This document shows, piece by piece, positions 40,820-50,833 of a stretch of DNA of 64,000 nt. Source of the stretch: Shewanella japonica (GTDB taxonomy: Bacteria; Pseudomonadota; Gammaproteobacteria; Enterobacterales; Shewanellaceae); assembly GCF_002075795.1 (NCBI RefSeq), contig NZ_CP020472.1:2215001-2279000 (forward strand), read 5' to 3'. The position numbers and the translations under genes are program-made. Each line of letters begins with the position of its first letter. Within the stretch, counting starts at the first letter, position 1. Under the pieces are notes generated by a model that did not search any database, had not been told where the DNA came from, and saw only the letters and a list, made by a program, of their open reading frames with translations.

Positions 40820-40895
40820 TGGCTCCCCAGACTGGACTCGAACCAGTGACATACGGATTAACAGTCCGCCGTTCTACCAACTGAACTACAGGGGA
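40820..40895 (-). tRNA. tRNA-Asn (GTT), copy 5
   Basis: Identical to copy 1; 39 bp from copy 4. It is first in the direction of transcription, so the array promoter should lie just beyond 40896. Confidence 0.97.
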
Positions 40896-41562
40896 ATCGT
40901 TTTTAGCAATGTATTGCTGAGAACGGAGCGCATAGTAAAACGCCCTGATCAATGAGTCAACTCGAGATATAAAAAAAAGTGAAAAATTGATGTTAACTGC
41001 TCATCTAATACCCATCGTGGCTTATAAATGCCCATAATGGCTATTTTTTACTAATCAATTTGAAAAGTAACACTTTTACTCAACGGCAATGAATCTTGTC
41101 ATTTAACTCATCATCTCCACTTTAATCGGTTAATTCAAGTATCAACCACACCAAAATAAGGTTTTAACTGCTGTCAGCGCCGATTTTCGGTTGTCTTTTT
41201 GCTTTTTAGGATTGATTCAAGACGAGTATGTTATGTCGTTTAGCGATTTGGACTGCCACTAAGCTTGTTTTGAACTAAGCATGAAGCATTAAATATTGAG
41301 TTAATGAACAAACAATGCACGTTAATTAATGTACAGCTGATAACCTTTAGCGAACAGCGCATAGAGTGTAAGGCGCATAGCGGCAAATGAACAGCAGATG
41401 AAGATAAGGTTCAATAGAACCGATCAAGTAATGAGAAATCTTTAGTCAATAAAGAGGCGGCAGAAATGACAAACCGACGTTATTACCTATATAGGTAGAA
41501 GGTTCGCGTTAGCTATAAAAGCACTTAATATAAAAGCAATTTGTACAAAACATTTTGTGTAG

Positions 41563-41615
41563 AGCGCTAAAGAAGGGCGCTAAAGAAGACCGCTAAAAGA
41601 AAAGCACTATAGAAG
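41563..41615. repeat. 13-bp imperfect tandem repeat, about four copies
   Basis: Units AGCGCTAAAGAAG, GGCGCTAAAGAAG, ACCGCTAAAAGAAA and AGCACTATAGAAG follow one another in the gene-free region. No coding potential is evident. Confidence 0.75.
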
Positions 41616-42044
41616 AGCGCTTGCAAGCGTGTGCTAGAAGCATGCTGAGTATCGAGCATTTTAACATGGGTAATTATCATTAGTTAATACTACTAGGTAA
41701 TTAACAATATCGCTTTGAGTAAAGTAGCGTTAGAGCATCATCCTATAGAACTGCTTTCTATTGAGCTGCGGGAGTATTCAAAAAATACCGTCGTTTTTGA
41801 TACTAAGCATTAAACCTGTTCTGCAGCCTTTACTCAAAAGCATCAAGAAATGTGCTGTAAATGGCATTGTATTATTGAACCTAAACCATAGGTTTTCATC
41901 AAACCATTGTACGAGTCTTGTATGCGCTAAAATAGGGCACTAATTTAATCAACTTACAAATGTAATTTTATTTCATGTTGCTTTTCTTACGGTTTTATTA
42001 ATTTCTGTTTACGTCGATAGCCCACGATTAATGGGTTTGAAGCA

Positions 42045-42069
42045 CTTATCCACTAAATCTGTGGATAAG
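42045..42069. promoter_or_regulatory. Inverted pair of DnaA-box-like 9-mers
   Basis: CTTATCCAC-TAAATCT-GTGGATAAG is a perfect inverted repeat. The right arm with its preceding base gives TGTGGATAA, an exact complement of the DnaA box TTATCCACA; the left arm gives TTATCCACT, one mismatch. Either a DnaA-binding site or a simple hairpin. Confidence 0.5.
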
Positions 42070-42565
42070 CCTGTGAGTTACTCCTTAAATATGCTCTGTA
42101 ACCCTTATTTTTATTGAAACAGACTTAAATTTGGCTGATATTCAACAAGATTATTTTTTATATATTTTTCAGCATGTTGAAAAAAGCAATAACTATTTTT
42201 TAGCACCTGTTATTTAGGGATGGGTAAAGTATTCAGTTATTGCACCAGATTGTGTATTAAATTGCCTAATAAACGGGGTTTTTGGCGGTTTTACGTACAA
42301 ATGACATAGTGTGTAACTGTTGTAGCATTATTTCATCTTTCTTTCTTTATATTGTAATAATCTCTTGATAAGGAAGTGGGGTGCTCTATCCGTTAGCGAC
42401 TTGATTAAAGTTTATAAGGGGTGGGTATTTACGCTCCTAACCCATCACTTTAGCTCATCAATTGAATACACTTTGTTTTTTGTTTTGGGAAATTCAATCG
42501 AACGGTTAGCTAAATTTATCGGGTTCAGTATAAAATAGCATGACGTTATATAAAGGGTATTTGCT

Positions 42566-44605
42566 TTGACTGACACAGTATTCAACCTCGTTTCAGATTA
42601 TTCCCCCGCGGGTGATCAACCGACTGCGATTAAACAACTTGTTGATGGCTTAGAAGCGGGAGTGGCTAAACAAACGCTGCTTGGGGTAACGGGGTCTGGT
42701 AAAACCTTTACGGTTGCTAACTTAATTCAAACCTTAGGCCGCCCAACGATTATCATGGCGCCTAATAAAACCTTAGCTGCACAATTATATGGAGAAATGA
42801 AAGAGTTTTTCCCACATAACGCGGTTGAGTATTTCGTTTCATATTATGACTATTATCAGCCTGAAGCTTATGTGCCTGCTTCCAATACCTTTATCGAAAA
42901 AGATGCTTCTGTAAACGCCCATATTGAACAAATGCGTTTGTCTGCAACTAAGGCCTTGTTAGAGCGCAAAGATGTAGTATTGATTGCTTCAGTTTCTGCC
43001 ATTTACGGTCTAGGTGATCCTGAACTTTATATGAAGATGTTATTGCATCTTCGTCAAGGCGACTTTATGGGGCAACGTGACATCATTACCCGCCTTGGTG
43101 AGTTGCAATATACTCGCAACGACATAGATTTGCAGCGTGGTACTTTCCGTGTTCGTGGTGAAGTAATCGATATTTTCCCTGCAGAGTCAGAAAGAGATGC
43201 TGTCAGAGTTGAATTGTTTGATGACGAAATTGAACAGTTAAGTGAGTTTGACCCGTTAACAGGTCAAGTCACTCGAAGATTAGCGCGCACCACGGTATAT
43301 CCTAAAAGCCATTATGTGACGCCAAGAGAAAAAATCATCGAAGCGACAGAGCATATTAAAGAAGAATTAAGAGAGCGACGTCAGGAATTATTGGATAACA
43401 ATAAGCTGATTGAAGCGCAGCGTATCTCTGAGCGAGTACAATATGATATCGAGATGATGGTTGAGCTTGGGTATTGCTCAGGTATCGAAAATTACTCTCG
43501 CTATCTTTCTGGTAGAGCTGAGGGGGACGGGCCGCCAACCTTGCTTGATTACTTGCCTGCCAATGGGTTATTAATTATTGATGAGTCACATGTTACCGTA
43601 CCGCAAATAGGAGCCATGTATAAAGGTGATCGTAGCCGTAAAACGACGCTTGTAGAATATGGTTTTCGTTTACCCTCTGCATTAGATAACAGACCATTAA
43701 AGTTTGAAGAATTTGAGCAATTAATGCCACAAACGGTATTTGTGTCGGCAACCCCAAGTGATTACGAACTTGACCAAAGCGACGGCGAAGTCGCAGAGCA
43801 AGTCGTACGACCTACAGGATTACTTGACCCTGAAATTGAAATTCGTCCAGTGGCGATACAAGTCGATGATTTATTATCTGAAATTCCTAAGCGGGTCGCT
43901 GCTAATGAAAGGGTGTTAATCACGACCCTGACAAAACGAATGTCTGAAGATTTAACCGAATACCTTGATGAGCATGGGGTTAAAGTGCGCTACTTGCACT
44001 CAGATATTGATACTGTAGAGCGGGTGGAAGTGATACGAGATTTACGACTCGGTCATTTTGATGTGCTGGTAGGGATTAACTTACTTCGTGAAGGATTAGA
44101 CATGCCAGAAGTCTCACTGGTGTGTATTTTAGATGCGGATAAAGAAGGTTTTTTACGCTCAGAACGTTCACTAATTCAAACCATTGGCCGCGCTGCACGA
44201 AACGTTAACGGCAAAGTTATCTTGTATGCCGATACGGTGACTAAATCAATGGAAAAAGCGATCGGTGAAACTGAAAGGCGTCGTGAGAAACAGCACGCTC
44301 ATAATGTTAAATTGGGACAAACGCCAAAAGGTGTGACTAAAAAGATCACTGATGTGATGGATTTAGGCGATCCACATCGGGGTAACAGCAAACATAAATA
44401 TACTGCATTTGGTAAAGTTGCAGAGTCTGAGCCTCAATACGATACCGCTACCAGTAAAGTACAAAGCGTTGCTGAGCTATCACAGCAAATCGACGAGCTT
44501 GAAAAACAAATGCATCAACATGCAAGGGATCTTGAATTTGAACAAGCAGCGGCGCTCAGAGATCAAGTTAAGCAGTTAAGAGAGCAAATCATCTTAAACA
44601 GTTAA
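42566..44605 (+). CDS. uvrB: Excinuclease ABC subunit B
   Basis: This 679-residue protein starts at TTG (preceded by AAAGGG), as the next in-frame Met lies inside the conserved core. Walker A is [10 protein letters not shown] (about residues 41-50); the beta-hairpin region [25 protein letters not shown] box and helicase motifs V-VI ([22 protein letters not shown]) are all intact, and a UvrC-binding UVR motif is at the C-terminus ([23 protein letters not shown]). UvrB verifies damage in nucleotide excision repair after hand-over by UvrA. It stands alone, with a terminator downstream. Confidence 0.98.
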   Translation: MTDTVFNLVSDYSPAGDQPTAIKQLVDGLEAGVAKQTLLGVTGSGKTFTVANLIQTLGRPTIIMAPNKTLAAQLYGEMKEFFPHNAVEYFVSYYDYYQPEAYVPASNTFIEKDASVNAHIEQMRLSATKALLERKDVVLIASVSAIYGLGDPELYMKMLLHLRQGDFMGQRDIITRLGELQYTRNDIDLQRGTFRVRGEVIDIFPAESERDAVRVELFDDEIEQLSEFDPLTGQVTRRLARTTVYPKSHYVTPREKIIEATEHIKEELRERRQELLDNNKLIEAQRISERVQYDIEMMVELGYCSGIENYSRYLSGRAEGDGPPTLLDYLPANGLLIIDESHVTVPQIGAMYKGDRSRKTTLVEYGFRLPSALDNRPLKFEEFEQLMPQTVFVSATPSDYELDQSDGEVAEQVVRPTGLLDPEIEIRPVAIQVDDLLSEIPKRVAANERVLITTLTKRMSEDLTEYLDEHGVKVRYLHSDIDTVERVEVIRDLRLGHFDVLVGINLLREGLDMPEVSLVCILDADKEGFLRSERSLIQTIGRAARNVNGKVILYADTVTKSMEKAIGETERRREKQHAHNVKLGQTPKGVTKKITDVMDLGDPHRGNSKHKYTAFGKVAESEPQYDTATSKVQSVAELSQQIDELEKQMHQHARDLEFEQAAALRDQVKQLREQIILNS

Positions 44606-44633
44606 CAAGGTTTGATCACATCGCTTTAGTATG

Positions 44634-44666
44634 AAACAAGCTCAGCTTTTGCTGAGCTTGTTTGTT
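44634..44666 (+). terminator. Rho-independent terminator after uvrB
   Basis: The 11-bp stem ACAAGCTCAGC-TTTT-GCTGAGCTTGT with flanking AAA/TTT lies 30 bp after the stop. The rest of the 318-bp gap to the next gene shows nothing else recognisable apart from its presumed promoter. Confidence 0.9.
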
Positions 44667-44923
44667 TGTGGCTTATGTAAACGGGGCAAGACAAAAATAA
44701 TTGATATTTAACTAAAAATTATTTTGATGAAAAACTCAACTCATCGAAACAATAACCCGCCGATTTGCCATTTTACGCATTCATTTTGTTAAAAATATCT
44801 AACTTTTGGTGTAAATAGTGACATGAAACAAGATTGTTCTGGTCATTTCTCAGCAAAAGATCACCTTATAACGTAAAATATAAATACAATTTTCGAATGA
44901 AAATTTCTTCTAATTGAGGATCA

Positions 44924-46495
44924 ATGAAAAAGAATAAAGATAAGTACAGTATAGATAATACCGATTACACAGTCGGTCAGGATAATATTCAAAAATGGGG
45001 CTTTGATGTCCACAACCCTGTTTTTGGGATCAGCGCTTCTCTCATCGGCATATTCATCATTGCCTTACTCGTTTTAGACCCTGCCACCTCCAAAGCCGTA
45101 CTTGATGGAATTAAATGGAAAATCATCGGTGCATTTGACGGCTTGTTTATGTGGTCTGCCAACATTTTTGTTTTGTTCTGCCTGCTAATGATTATTTCTC
45201 CTTTTGGTAAAGTGCGTTTAGGAGGAGAAGAGGCGAAAACTGACTATTCAAGATTATCATGGGTGGCAATGTTATTTGCTGCCGGTATGGGAATTGGCTT
45301 GATGTTTTGGGCGGTTGCAGAGCCTGTTGCTTACTTCACAGGCTGGTATGAAACCCCGCTAGGCGTTGAAGCGAATACGCCTGAAGCAGCCAAATTAGCA
45401 ATGGGCGCGACCATGTTCCATTGGGGACTGCATCCTTGGGCTATCTACGGTGTGGTGTCATTATCGCTAGCATTTTTTGCTTACAATAAAGGCTTACCTT
45501 TATCAATGAGATCGGTTTTCTATCCTATTTTAGGTGATAGAACCTGGGGCTGGCCTGGTCATATCGTGGATATTCTTGCGGTATTAGCCACTTTATTTGG
45601 ACTTGCTACTTCACTGGGCTTAGGTGCTCAACAAGCGGCAAGTGGTTTTCATCATATCTTTGGCATTGCTAACGGGTTAACGCTACAAATTACCATTATT
45701 TTTGCCGTCACCTTAGTAGCCGTTGTGTCAGTGATGAGGGGGATTGATGGTGGTGTTAAGGTCATTAGTAACATTAATATGTTAATGGCGTTAGCCTTAT
45801 TGGTGTTTGTCGCATTAGTGACGTTTGCGGTTTCAATGGGCACCATCCCGACAACGGTCATGGGTTATATCGAAAATATCATTCCCCTCAGTAATCCTAT
45901 TGGACGAGAAGATGAAGCTTGGATGCACGGTTGGACTGTTTTCTACTGGGCTTGGTGGATATCTTGGTCCCCATTTGTGGGCATGTTTATCGCACGTATT
46001 TCACGCGGTAGAACCATTCGTGAGTTTATGACTGCGGTGTTAATCGCTCCAACAGCTGTTACCATCATATGGATGTCAGTATTTGGCGGTGTGGGCATTG
46101 ACCAAGTGGTCAATGGCGTAGGGGCATTAGGTGAAAAGGGCTTAACTGAAGTGCCATTAGCCATGTTCCAGGTATTTGATGAGTTGCCTATTGGTAACAT
46201 CATTTCGCTATTAGCAGTGGTGCTTGTTTTGGTGTTCTTTGTTACCTCTTCAGATTCAGGTTCACTGGTAATTGATAGTATTACCTCGGGCGGTAAAGTT
46301 GATGCGCCAGCACCACAACGTGTTTTCTGGGCACTGGTTGAGGGGGCAATTGCTGCAGCACTTGTTTGGGTCGGCGGCACAGAAGCTATCGAAGCACTGC
46401 AAGCTGGCGCCATATCCACCGCATTACCTTTTACCATCATTTTACTGGTGATGTGTGTGAGTTTAATCATGGGGCTTAGAACCGAGAAGCGCTAA
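44924..46495 (+). CDS. BCCT-family betaine/choline/carnitine transporter
   Basis: This 523-residue protein has twelve hydrophobic helices. The BCCT signature is clear: MGIGLMFWAVAEPVAYF (helix 3, the glycine-rich sodium/substrate site) and the tryptophan-rich WTVFYWAWWISWSPFVGMFIARISRGRTIREF (helix 8 and following loop). These carriers take up quaternary ammonium compounds, often for osmoprotection, with sodium or proton symport. ATG 44924 has GAGG upstream. It is a single-gene unit. Confidence 0.95.
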   Translation: MKKNKDKYSIDNTDYTVGQDNIQKWGFDVHNPVFGISASLIGIFIIALLVLDPATSKAVLDGIKWKIIGAFDGLFMWSANIFVLFCLLMIISPFGKVRLGGEEAKTDYSRLSWVAMLFAAGMGIGLMFWAVAEPVAYFTGWYETPLGVEANTPEAAKLAMGATMFHWGLHPWAIYGVVSLSLAFFAYNKGLPLSMRSVFYPILGDRTWGWPGHIVDILAVLATLFGLATSLGLGAQQAASGFHHIFGIANGLTLQITIIFAVTLVAVVSVMRGIDGGVKVISNINMLMALALLVFVALVTFAVSMGTIPTTVMGYIENIIPLSNPIGREDEAWMHGWTVFYWAWWISWSPFVGMFIARISRGRTIREFMTAVLIAPTAVTIIWMSVFGGVGIDQVVNGVGALGEKGLTEVPLAMFQVFDELPIGNIISLLAVVLVLVFFVTSSDSGSLVIDSITSGGKVDAPAPQRVFWALVEGAIAAALVWVGGTEAIEALQAGAISTALPFTIILLVMCVSLIMGLRTEKR

Positions 46496-46510
46496 TTAAG
46501 GATTCGCTGT

Positions 46511-46584
46511 GCTAGCAATACTAATGTGTGCTAACGCCAGTAATGTTCATTAACGCTAGTAATGTTCGCTAACGCTAATAATCC
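46511..46584. repeat. 19-bp imperfect tandem repeat, about four copies
   Basis: Units such as GCTAACGCCAGTAATGTTC and ATTAACGCTAGTAATGTTC repeat between the BCCT gene and its terminator. They contain GCTAACGC, reminiscent of an attC end, but there is no attC structure. Confidence 0.75.
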
Positions 46585-46594
46585 AAACAATAGA

Positions 46595-46629
46595 AAAAGC
46601 CGATGAGTGTGTTGCACTCATCGGCTTTT
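46595..46629. terminator. Bidirectional terminator between BCCT and DnaQ-like genes
   Basis: The long stem AAAAGCCGATGAGTG / CACTCATCGGCTTTT is flanked by A residues on the left and T residues on the right, suiting both convergent genes. Confidence 0.92.
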
Positions 46630-46698
46630 CATTTGTGGTTTGTGAATAACAGCTTAAACACAATAAGGTTACTGGGTGAGCCAGTTAAACAAACAAAA

Positions 46699-47415
46699 TT
46701 AGAGCCATAACTTTTTAATCGGTGTTTCGGGGCTGAAATGATGCCTAATTTGCGCTTGTAATAATTCAGCAGTAGCAATCGCATCGGTGAGTGCATCATG
46801 GGGTGGGTAAGTTGGTAAATTATAGCGTGTGCGGCTATTGGCTAAACGAATAGAGTGAGGTTTAGGTTTAATAATCCAATCAAGAAACTGCTTAGGTCTA
46901 GCTTGATAAATATCAGCTTCAATTTGCATCGTATCAATCACAGGAAACACTATGCCTTCGTTAATTAAACTGCGAAGTGCAGCATCAAAGAAATCGCGTT
47001 CAATACGGCGGTAATGCACTACTACAATCTTGCCTGCTAATTGATCTAATAGCTGTTCGAGTATTCTTAATAAATCTGGCGCACCTTTTAAATCTGAGTG
47101 GGTTATGCCGTGAATGATAATTGAATCTTCTTGTAGTTTATCTTCTGGATTAATAAACCAATGCTTAGCTTGTCGACATGCGATTCGGTTTAGGGTAAAT
47201 GGAACGAGCCCAATGCTAATAATGCTATTTTGCTGGGCATCTAATCCTGTTGTTTCAAAATCTAATGCCACGAACTCAATATCTTTTAACTGAGTCTCAC
47301 CATGGTAGGTGTTAGCTTCGTAAAAGTGAGTTAAGCGGGCATCTTTACTTTTTAAGGCTTTGTTTTGTAAAAAAACCTTCCAGTTAAGCACTTCTTGATT
47401 CGCAAAATTTCGCAT
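46699..47415 (-). CDS. DnaQ-like 3'-5' exonuclease (polymerase III epsilon family)
   Basis: This 238-residue protein has the DEDDh exonuclease pattern: VALDFETTGLDAQQNSIISIG (Exo I, about residues 49-69), HGITHSDLK, VVVHYRRIERDF (Exo II) and HDALTDAIATAELL (Exo III with catalytic His). It probably trims or proofreads nucleic acids, but it is not the replicative DnaQ itself by length. It starts 2 bp after the CBS/nucleotidyltransferase gene, a pairing that is conserved in Shewanella and Vibrio relatives as I remember. Confidence 0.92.
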   Translation of the reverse strand: MRNFANQEVLNWKVFLQNKALKSKDARLTHFYEANTYHGETQLKDIEFVALDFETTGLDAQQNSIISIGLVPFTLNRIACRQAKHWFINPEDKLQEDSIIIHGITHSDLKGAPDLLRILEQLLDQLAGKIVVVHYRRIERDFFDAALRSLINEGIVFPVIDTMQIEADIYQARPKQFLDWIIKPKPHSIRLANSRTRYNLPTYPPHDALTDAIATAELLQAQIRHHFSPETPIKKLWL

Positions 47416-47417
47416 AA

Positions 47418-49301
47418 TTACCCTTGCATGCTATTAGCGCTATAACGGAATTTCAAAAAGTTTTGCGCGCTACTTAACACCAAAAAAGCATCTTTTAAGT
47501 TACGGCGTTCAAAACCAGACATGTTTTCAGGCTCAATATTGTTATCTGGTTCCTGATCTGCCTCAATATCCAGTGCTTGATGACGAATACGCACAAGCGA
47601 GATAAGCTCCATTGCATGCTGTAAATCTTTACCTTTGGTTGGCGGTAAAATACCAGCTTCAATAATATCTTCTAATCGATCAAATGAATTTTGAGATTGT
47701 GAACCAATTGCTAACGCATGCACACGTATTAAATCAGCCAAGGGTGCTGTGCCGCGGCGTTTTAAATTTATAGAGTTATTATGGCGACCATCTTTTTCCA
47801 TTACAAAATCTTTGAAAAACCCCAGCGGTGGGGTGCGATTAAGGGCATTTCTCGCTAAACAAGCAAGAAAGCGGTTATTCTTTTTGGCTTTACGTAATAT
47901 GAACGCATTGAGTTGCTCAGCCCATTTAGGGCGACCATACACCCCGTATAAATCAAAAAATATCGAACAGTTAAGTAACGCTTGTGCATTAGGGTGTTCA
48001 ATCCAATCAGTAAAGCATTCTTCCCACTCTGTTTGGGTTTTACGGTATTCAGGGTTAGTGGCCATAATATTGCCAGTACAATACGAATATCCGCATGACG
48101 CTAATCCATCACATACAAATGTGGCTAAGGATGTAAAGTATTCACCATGAAGCGCTTCTTGATAATCGTTATCTAGAATAATGGCGTTATCTTGGTCTGT
48201 TACGATTAACTGCTCGTCACGCGCCATAGAACCTAATGCAAGAAAACAATAGGGAATTGGCGGGGGGCCTAATTTTTCTTCTGCAAGTTCAAGTAACCTT
48301 TGTTTAAAGCTCCTGCCAATTTCAGACATAGCGCGACCCACCATGTGGGAGTTTGCATCCTCATTCACCATGCGAACAAAGCAATCTTTAATTTGGCTTG
48401 AAAGTACGATCAAATCATCAATACTGTTTTGCTGAAAAATACTGCTAACGATTAACAGGCTGTTTTGTGATTCATAGCGAATGATGTCAGTGACTTCAAT
48501 TAAACCTATTGGTTGTTTATTCTTGAGGATAGGTAAGTGATGCACGTTATAACGAAGCATCATTAACATGGCTTCAAAAATATAAGCGTTGTGATCAAGT
48601 GAGATTAATTCTGTCGACATGATCTCATCGACTTGGGTGTTTACATCTAGCCCTTGAGCGATAACCTTGGCACATAAGTCTCGTTCAGTGATGATGCCGA
48701 CAAAACTGTTTCCGCCTTCACTTGGCAAGTTAGGATTATGGATCATGGCTGCTGATACATTCTCATCAGACATGATTTTTGCCACTTGCTGAATGCTGGT
48801 GGTTGTCGCAAACGTGACGGGCTCACCACTGACTAATGTTTTAACTTTTGAGGTGGTTAGCGAGTTTGCATCGTCGTTATTATCTTCAACTGCTTGCTGT
48901 AATCTAATACTGCCTTCAACTTCTACAAAGTCCGCAAAAACGTCATAACGTTCGCAAAATGCTTCAAACAATTTTTCAGGAATACAATACAGTAAGGTGT
49001 CTTTAATCGACTTAGCAGGGTAACGGACTTTATTATTGGTCAATAAGCCCATTTGACCGAATAAACCGCCTTGATCTAAACGATTGTATAACTCACCGTT
49101 GCGTCGATACACTTCTACAACGCCACTTCGGATCATAAATAAATCGTGTATTTTGTCTGCAAATTCAATGATCATACTATCAGCACGATAGTAAGAAATT
49201 TCAACGCTTTGCGAGACTTCTTCTAACGCCTGTTCAGGTAGCTGATCAAAAGGAGGATATTGGCGGATGAAGTTACGAATTTCTAATAGTTCGACTTCCA
49301 T
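47418..49301 (-). CDS. Cyclic-nucleotide-binding, CBS-pair and nucleotidyltransferase protein (DUF294 type)
   Basis: The start at ATG 49301 (MEVELLEIRNFIRQYPPFDQLP) gives 627 residues; a longer frame from 49355 lacks conservation by eye. Domains in order: cNMP-binding (about residues 10-125), CBS pair (about 150-275), DUF294 nucleotidyltransferase with LGSMARDEQLIVTDQDNA (about 350-390), and the C-terminal substrate-binding helical domain (about 470-620). These are GlnD-like in the NTase motif and thought to respond to nucleotides; the target is unknown. It is co-transcribed with the DnaQ-like exonuclease downstream. Confidence 0.9.
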   Translation of the reverse strand: MEVELLEIRNFIRQYPPFDQLPEQALEEVSQSVEISYYRADSMIIEFADKIHDLFMIRSGVVEVYRRNGELYNRLDQGGLFGQMGLLTNNKVRYPAKSIKDTLLYCIPEKLFEAFCERYDVFADFVEVEGSIRLQQAVEDNNDDANSLTTSKVKTLVSGEPVTFATTTSIQQVAKIMSDENVSAAMIHNPNLPSEGGNSFVGIITERDLCAKVIAQGLDVNTQVDEIMSTELISLDHNAYIFEAMLMMLRYNVHHLPILKNKQPIGLIEVTDIIRYESQNSLLIVSSIFQQNSIDDLIVLSSQIKDCFVRMVNEDANSHMVGRAMSEIGRSFKQRLLELAEEKLGPPPIPYCFLALGSMARDEQLIVTDQDNAIILDNDYQEALHGEYFTSLATFVCDGLASCGYSYCTGNIMATNPEYRKTQTEWEECFTDWIEHPNAQALLNCSIFFDLYGVYGRPKWAEQLNAFILRKAKKNNRFLACLARNALNRTPPLGFFKDFVMEKDGRHNNSINLKRRGTAPLADLIRVHALAIGSQSQNSFDRLEDIIEAGILPPTKGKDLQHAMELISLVRIRHQALDIEADQEPDNNIEPENMSGFERRNLKDAFLVLSSAQNFLKFRYSANSMQG

Positions 49302-49493
49302 TATTCGCTCGATATTTTTAAGAATTGATTTTGTTAATACAGTATATGATATCAATGATATATATGCAGCTTAGCTAAGCCTAAATTAAAGGATTCGTTA
49401 AGGTTTAATTGATATTTTATTGACAAAGTGGGGCGAAGGTTTGATGTTAACTATCGCTATCATAATGTTTCTTCAAACAGTTAATACGGAGTG

Positions 49494-49817
49494 ATGATGA
49501 CCAATATTGCTAATACCCCTAAGCCGCCATATTACGCTGTGGTATTTTCATCAACACGTTCCGACGTTGATGAAGGTTACAGTGAAGTTGCGACCCAATT
49601 GGTAGCGTTAGCAGCGCAACAACCTGGCTTTTTAGGAATAGAGTCAGCAAGAGAAAATATAGGTATAACGGTGTCTTATTGGAGTGATATTAATGCGATT
49701 AAACAATGGAAAGCCAATTCAGAACACATGTTAGCCCAGCAGCATGGCCGAACCAAATGGTATAGTGATTTTAAAGTTCGTATCGCGAAAGTTGAACGGG
49801 ATTATGGCACGTTATAG
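49494..49817 (+). CDS. Antibiotic-biosynthesis-monooxygenase-type (ABM) protein
   Basis: About 107 residues. The ABM fold is suggested by YYAVVFSSTRSDVDEGYSEVATQLVALAAQQPGFLGIESARE and the SYWSDINAIKQWKANSEH block. CGGAG lies at the right distance for ATG 49494 or 49497. Members of this family are small monooxygenases or haem-binding enzymes, often of unknown substrate. It is the last core gene before the integron cassette array. Confidence 0.88.
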   Translation: MMTNIANTPKPPYYAVVFSSTRSDVDEGYSEVATQLVALAAQQPGFLGIESARENIGITVSYWSDINAIKQWKANSEHMLAQQHGRTKWYSDFKVRIAKVERDYGTL

Positions 49818-49942
49818 TGCGACAAGCCTTACATTGTTAAACGGAATATTGTTTGGCAAAGGTAAGTCCAAGTAGCGCAGTTAACGGGCGGCTGAAATAT
49901 TCTTTTATTACATGACAGACAATGCATGGTTAACGCTTATAA

Positions 49943-50040
49943 ATCTAACGCCCGGCTCTGCAGCTGACGAAAATGGCGCTGCTTTGCGCAAGCAAAGGGG
50001 GTGACGCTTTTGGCAGTCCGACAACAGCCGTTTGTTAGGC
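49943..50040 (-). other. Integron attC site 1
   Basis: On the minus strand the site reads GCCTAAC (R'') followed by AAACGGCTG, an imperfect palindromic middle, and GGGCGTTAGAT (R'), the ends and polarity of a gammaproteobacterial attC of 98 bp. It begins 7 bp after the stop of the minus-strand cassette gene at 50048, the normal gene-attC layout. Confidence 0.88.
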
Positions 50041-50047
50041 GCGGCCA

Positions 50048-50782
50048 TCATAGCGTACCCGCTTCAGGCCAATTTACCCAATGTGTATTTTGTTTTCCAG
50101 TAGCCTTGTAGGCTTGTTTATTACCAGTTTCGAGCATTTTAGCGATTAGCTTGAACGTTTCAGATGAGCTTGGTAATTCTTCTCCTGAAATGTCTGGATG
50201 CGCCCATTCATCAAGCTGAAGAACTAACTCTAGCTCAGGAGAAACACTGACTCGGCGTTCAGATTCTGAGCACAGTACTTGATCCCTATATTTAGCGGCT
50301 ATGAGTCGACAAAACTCAAATGTTTGCGGGTTTTCCTCTTCTAACTCGATGCCAGAGTTTTGAAAGTCGGCATTTTCAGGGATGATCACCTCGATTTCTC
50401 GTAGTATGCATTTAGAGCCAAATTTTACATACTCCAAATCCTCTTCATCTTGCCAGTCACTATTCGAAATTGGATAAATAAACCGTGACTCATTATAAAC
50501 GTTGTTGGCTAGATAGTTTCTGTACGCTTCCTCCGTCAGATAATTTGAAGAAGGGTTTCTATCATGCAACTTGCTGGAAAAAGTATAAATTTGTACGTCG
50601 GGAGCACCAGACCTTGGTTAGAACCCGAACACCTCTATTACAATGGCCCACTCATCATCAGATCTATATGCAGACATTCTTGTTGCAGCGAGATAGACAT
50701 ATCCATTATCTAAAACTGGAAACGTGAACTCTTCTGCGCACGCATCCAAAACTTCCAATATTCTCTCTGACTTCCAATTCAT
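50048..50782 (-). pseudogene. Cassette gene of a DUF7003-like family, split by a nonsense codon
   Basis: The frame runs from ATG 50782 to TGA at 50048, but codon 55 is TAA (50618-50620). Before it are 54 residues (MNWKSERILEVLDACAEEF ... WAIVIEVFGF); after it are PRSGAPDVQIYTFSSKLHDRNPS and 173 more residues ending THWVNWPEAGTL. As I remember the family, both halves belong to one protein of about 240 residues and the position is usually Ser, so TCA to TAA would explain it. The downstream half could still start at an internal TTG (50569). Function is unknown. It lies directly before attC 1. Confidence 0.8.
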
Positions 50783-50833
50783 ACTAGATTTCTCGTCCGT
50801 TTGAATGTCTTAGCTTTATTTTTACACCTAATC

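Larger units (their letters stand above)
40896..42565. other. Large gene-free region between the tRNA array and uvrB
   Basis: About 1.67 kb with no convincing reading frame (a 60-codon frame at 41761-41943 lacks a ribosome-binding site). It holds the promoter end of the tRNA array, a 13-bp imperfect tandem repeat (41563-41615), an inverted pair of DnaA-box-like sequences (42045-42069) and presumably the uvrB promoter. I found no LexA-type CTGT-N8-ACAG box near uvrB by eye. Confidence 0.5.

Noticed and set aside
40407..40895. Regularly spaced identical repeats that resemble a CRISPR array
   Set aside because: Each repeat folds as a complete tRNA-Asn with CCA end; the spacers are short and uneven.
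41761..41943. 60-codon plus-strand frame in the tRNA-uvrB gap
   Set aside because: No ribosome-binding site and composition typical of random AT-rich DNA.
42480..42565. Possible LexA box before uvrB
   Set aside because: No CTGT-N8-ACAG match found by eye in the 90 bp upstream.
46511..46584. GCTAACGC-containing repeats that resemble attC ends
   Set aside because: No paired R' end and no attC stem; simple tandem repeat before a terminator.
49843..49900. GTTAACGGGCGGCTG as a further attC remnant left of attC 1
   Set aside because: Only one short arm is seen; no second arm or core site pair.
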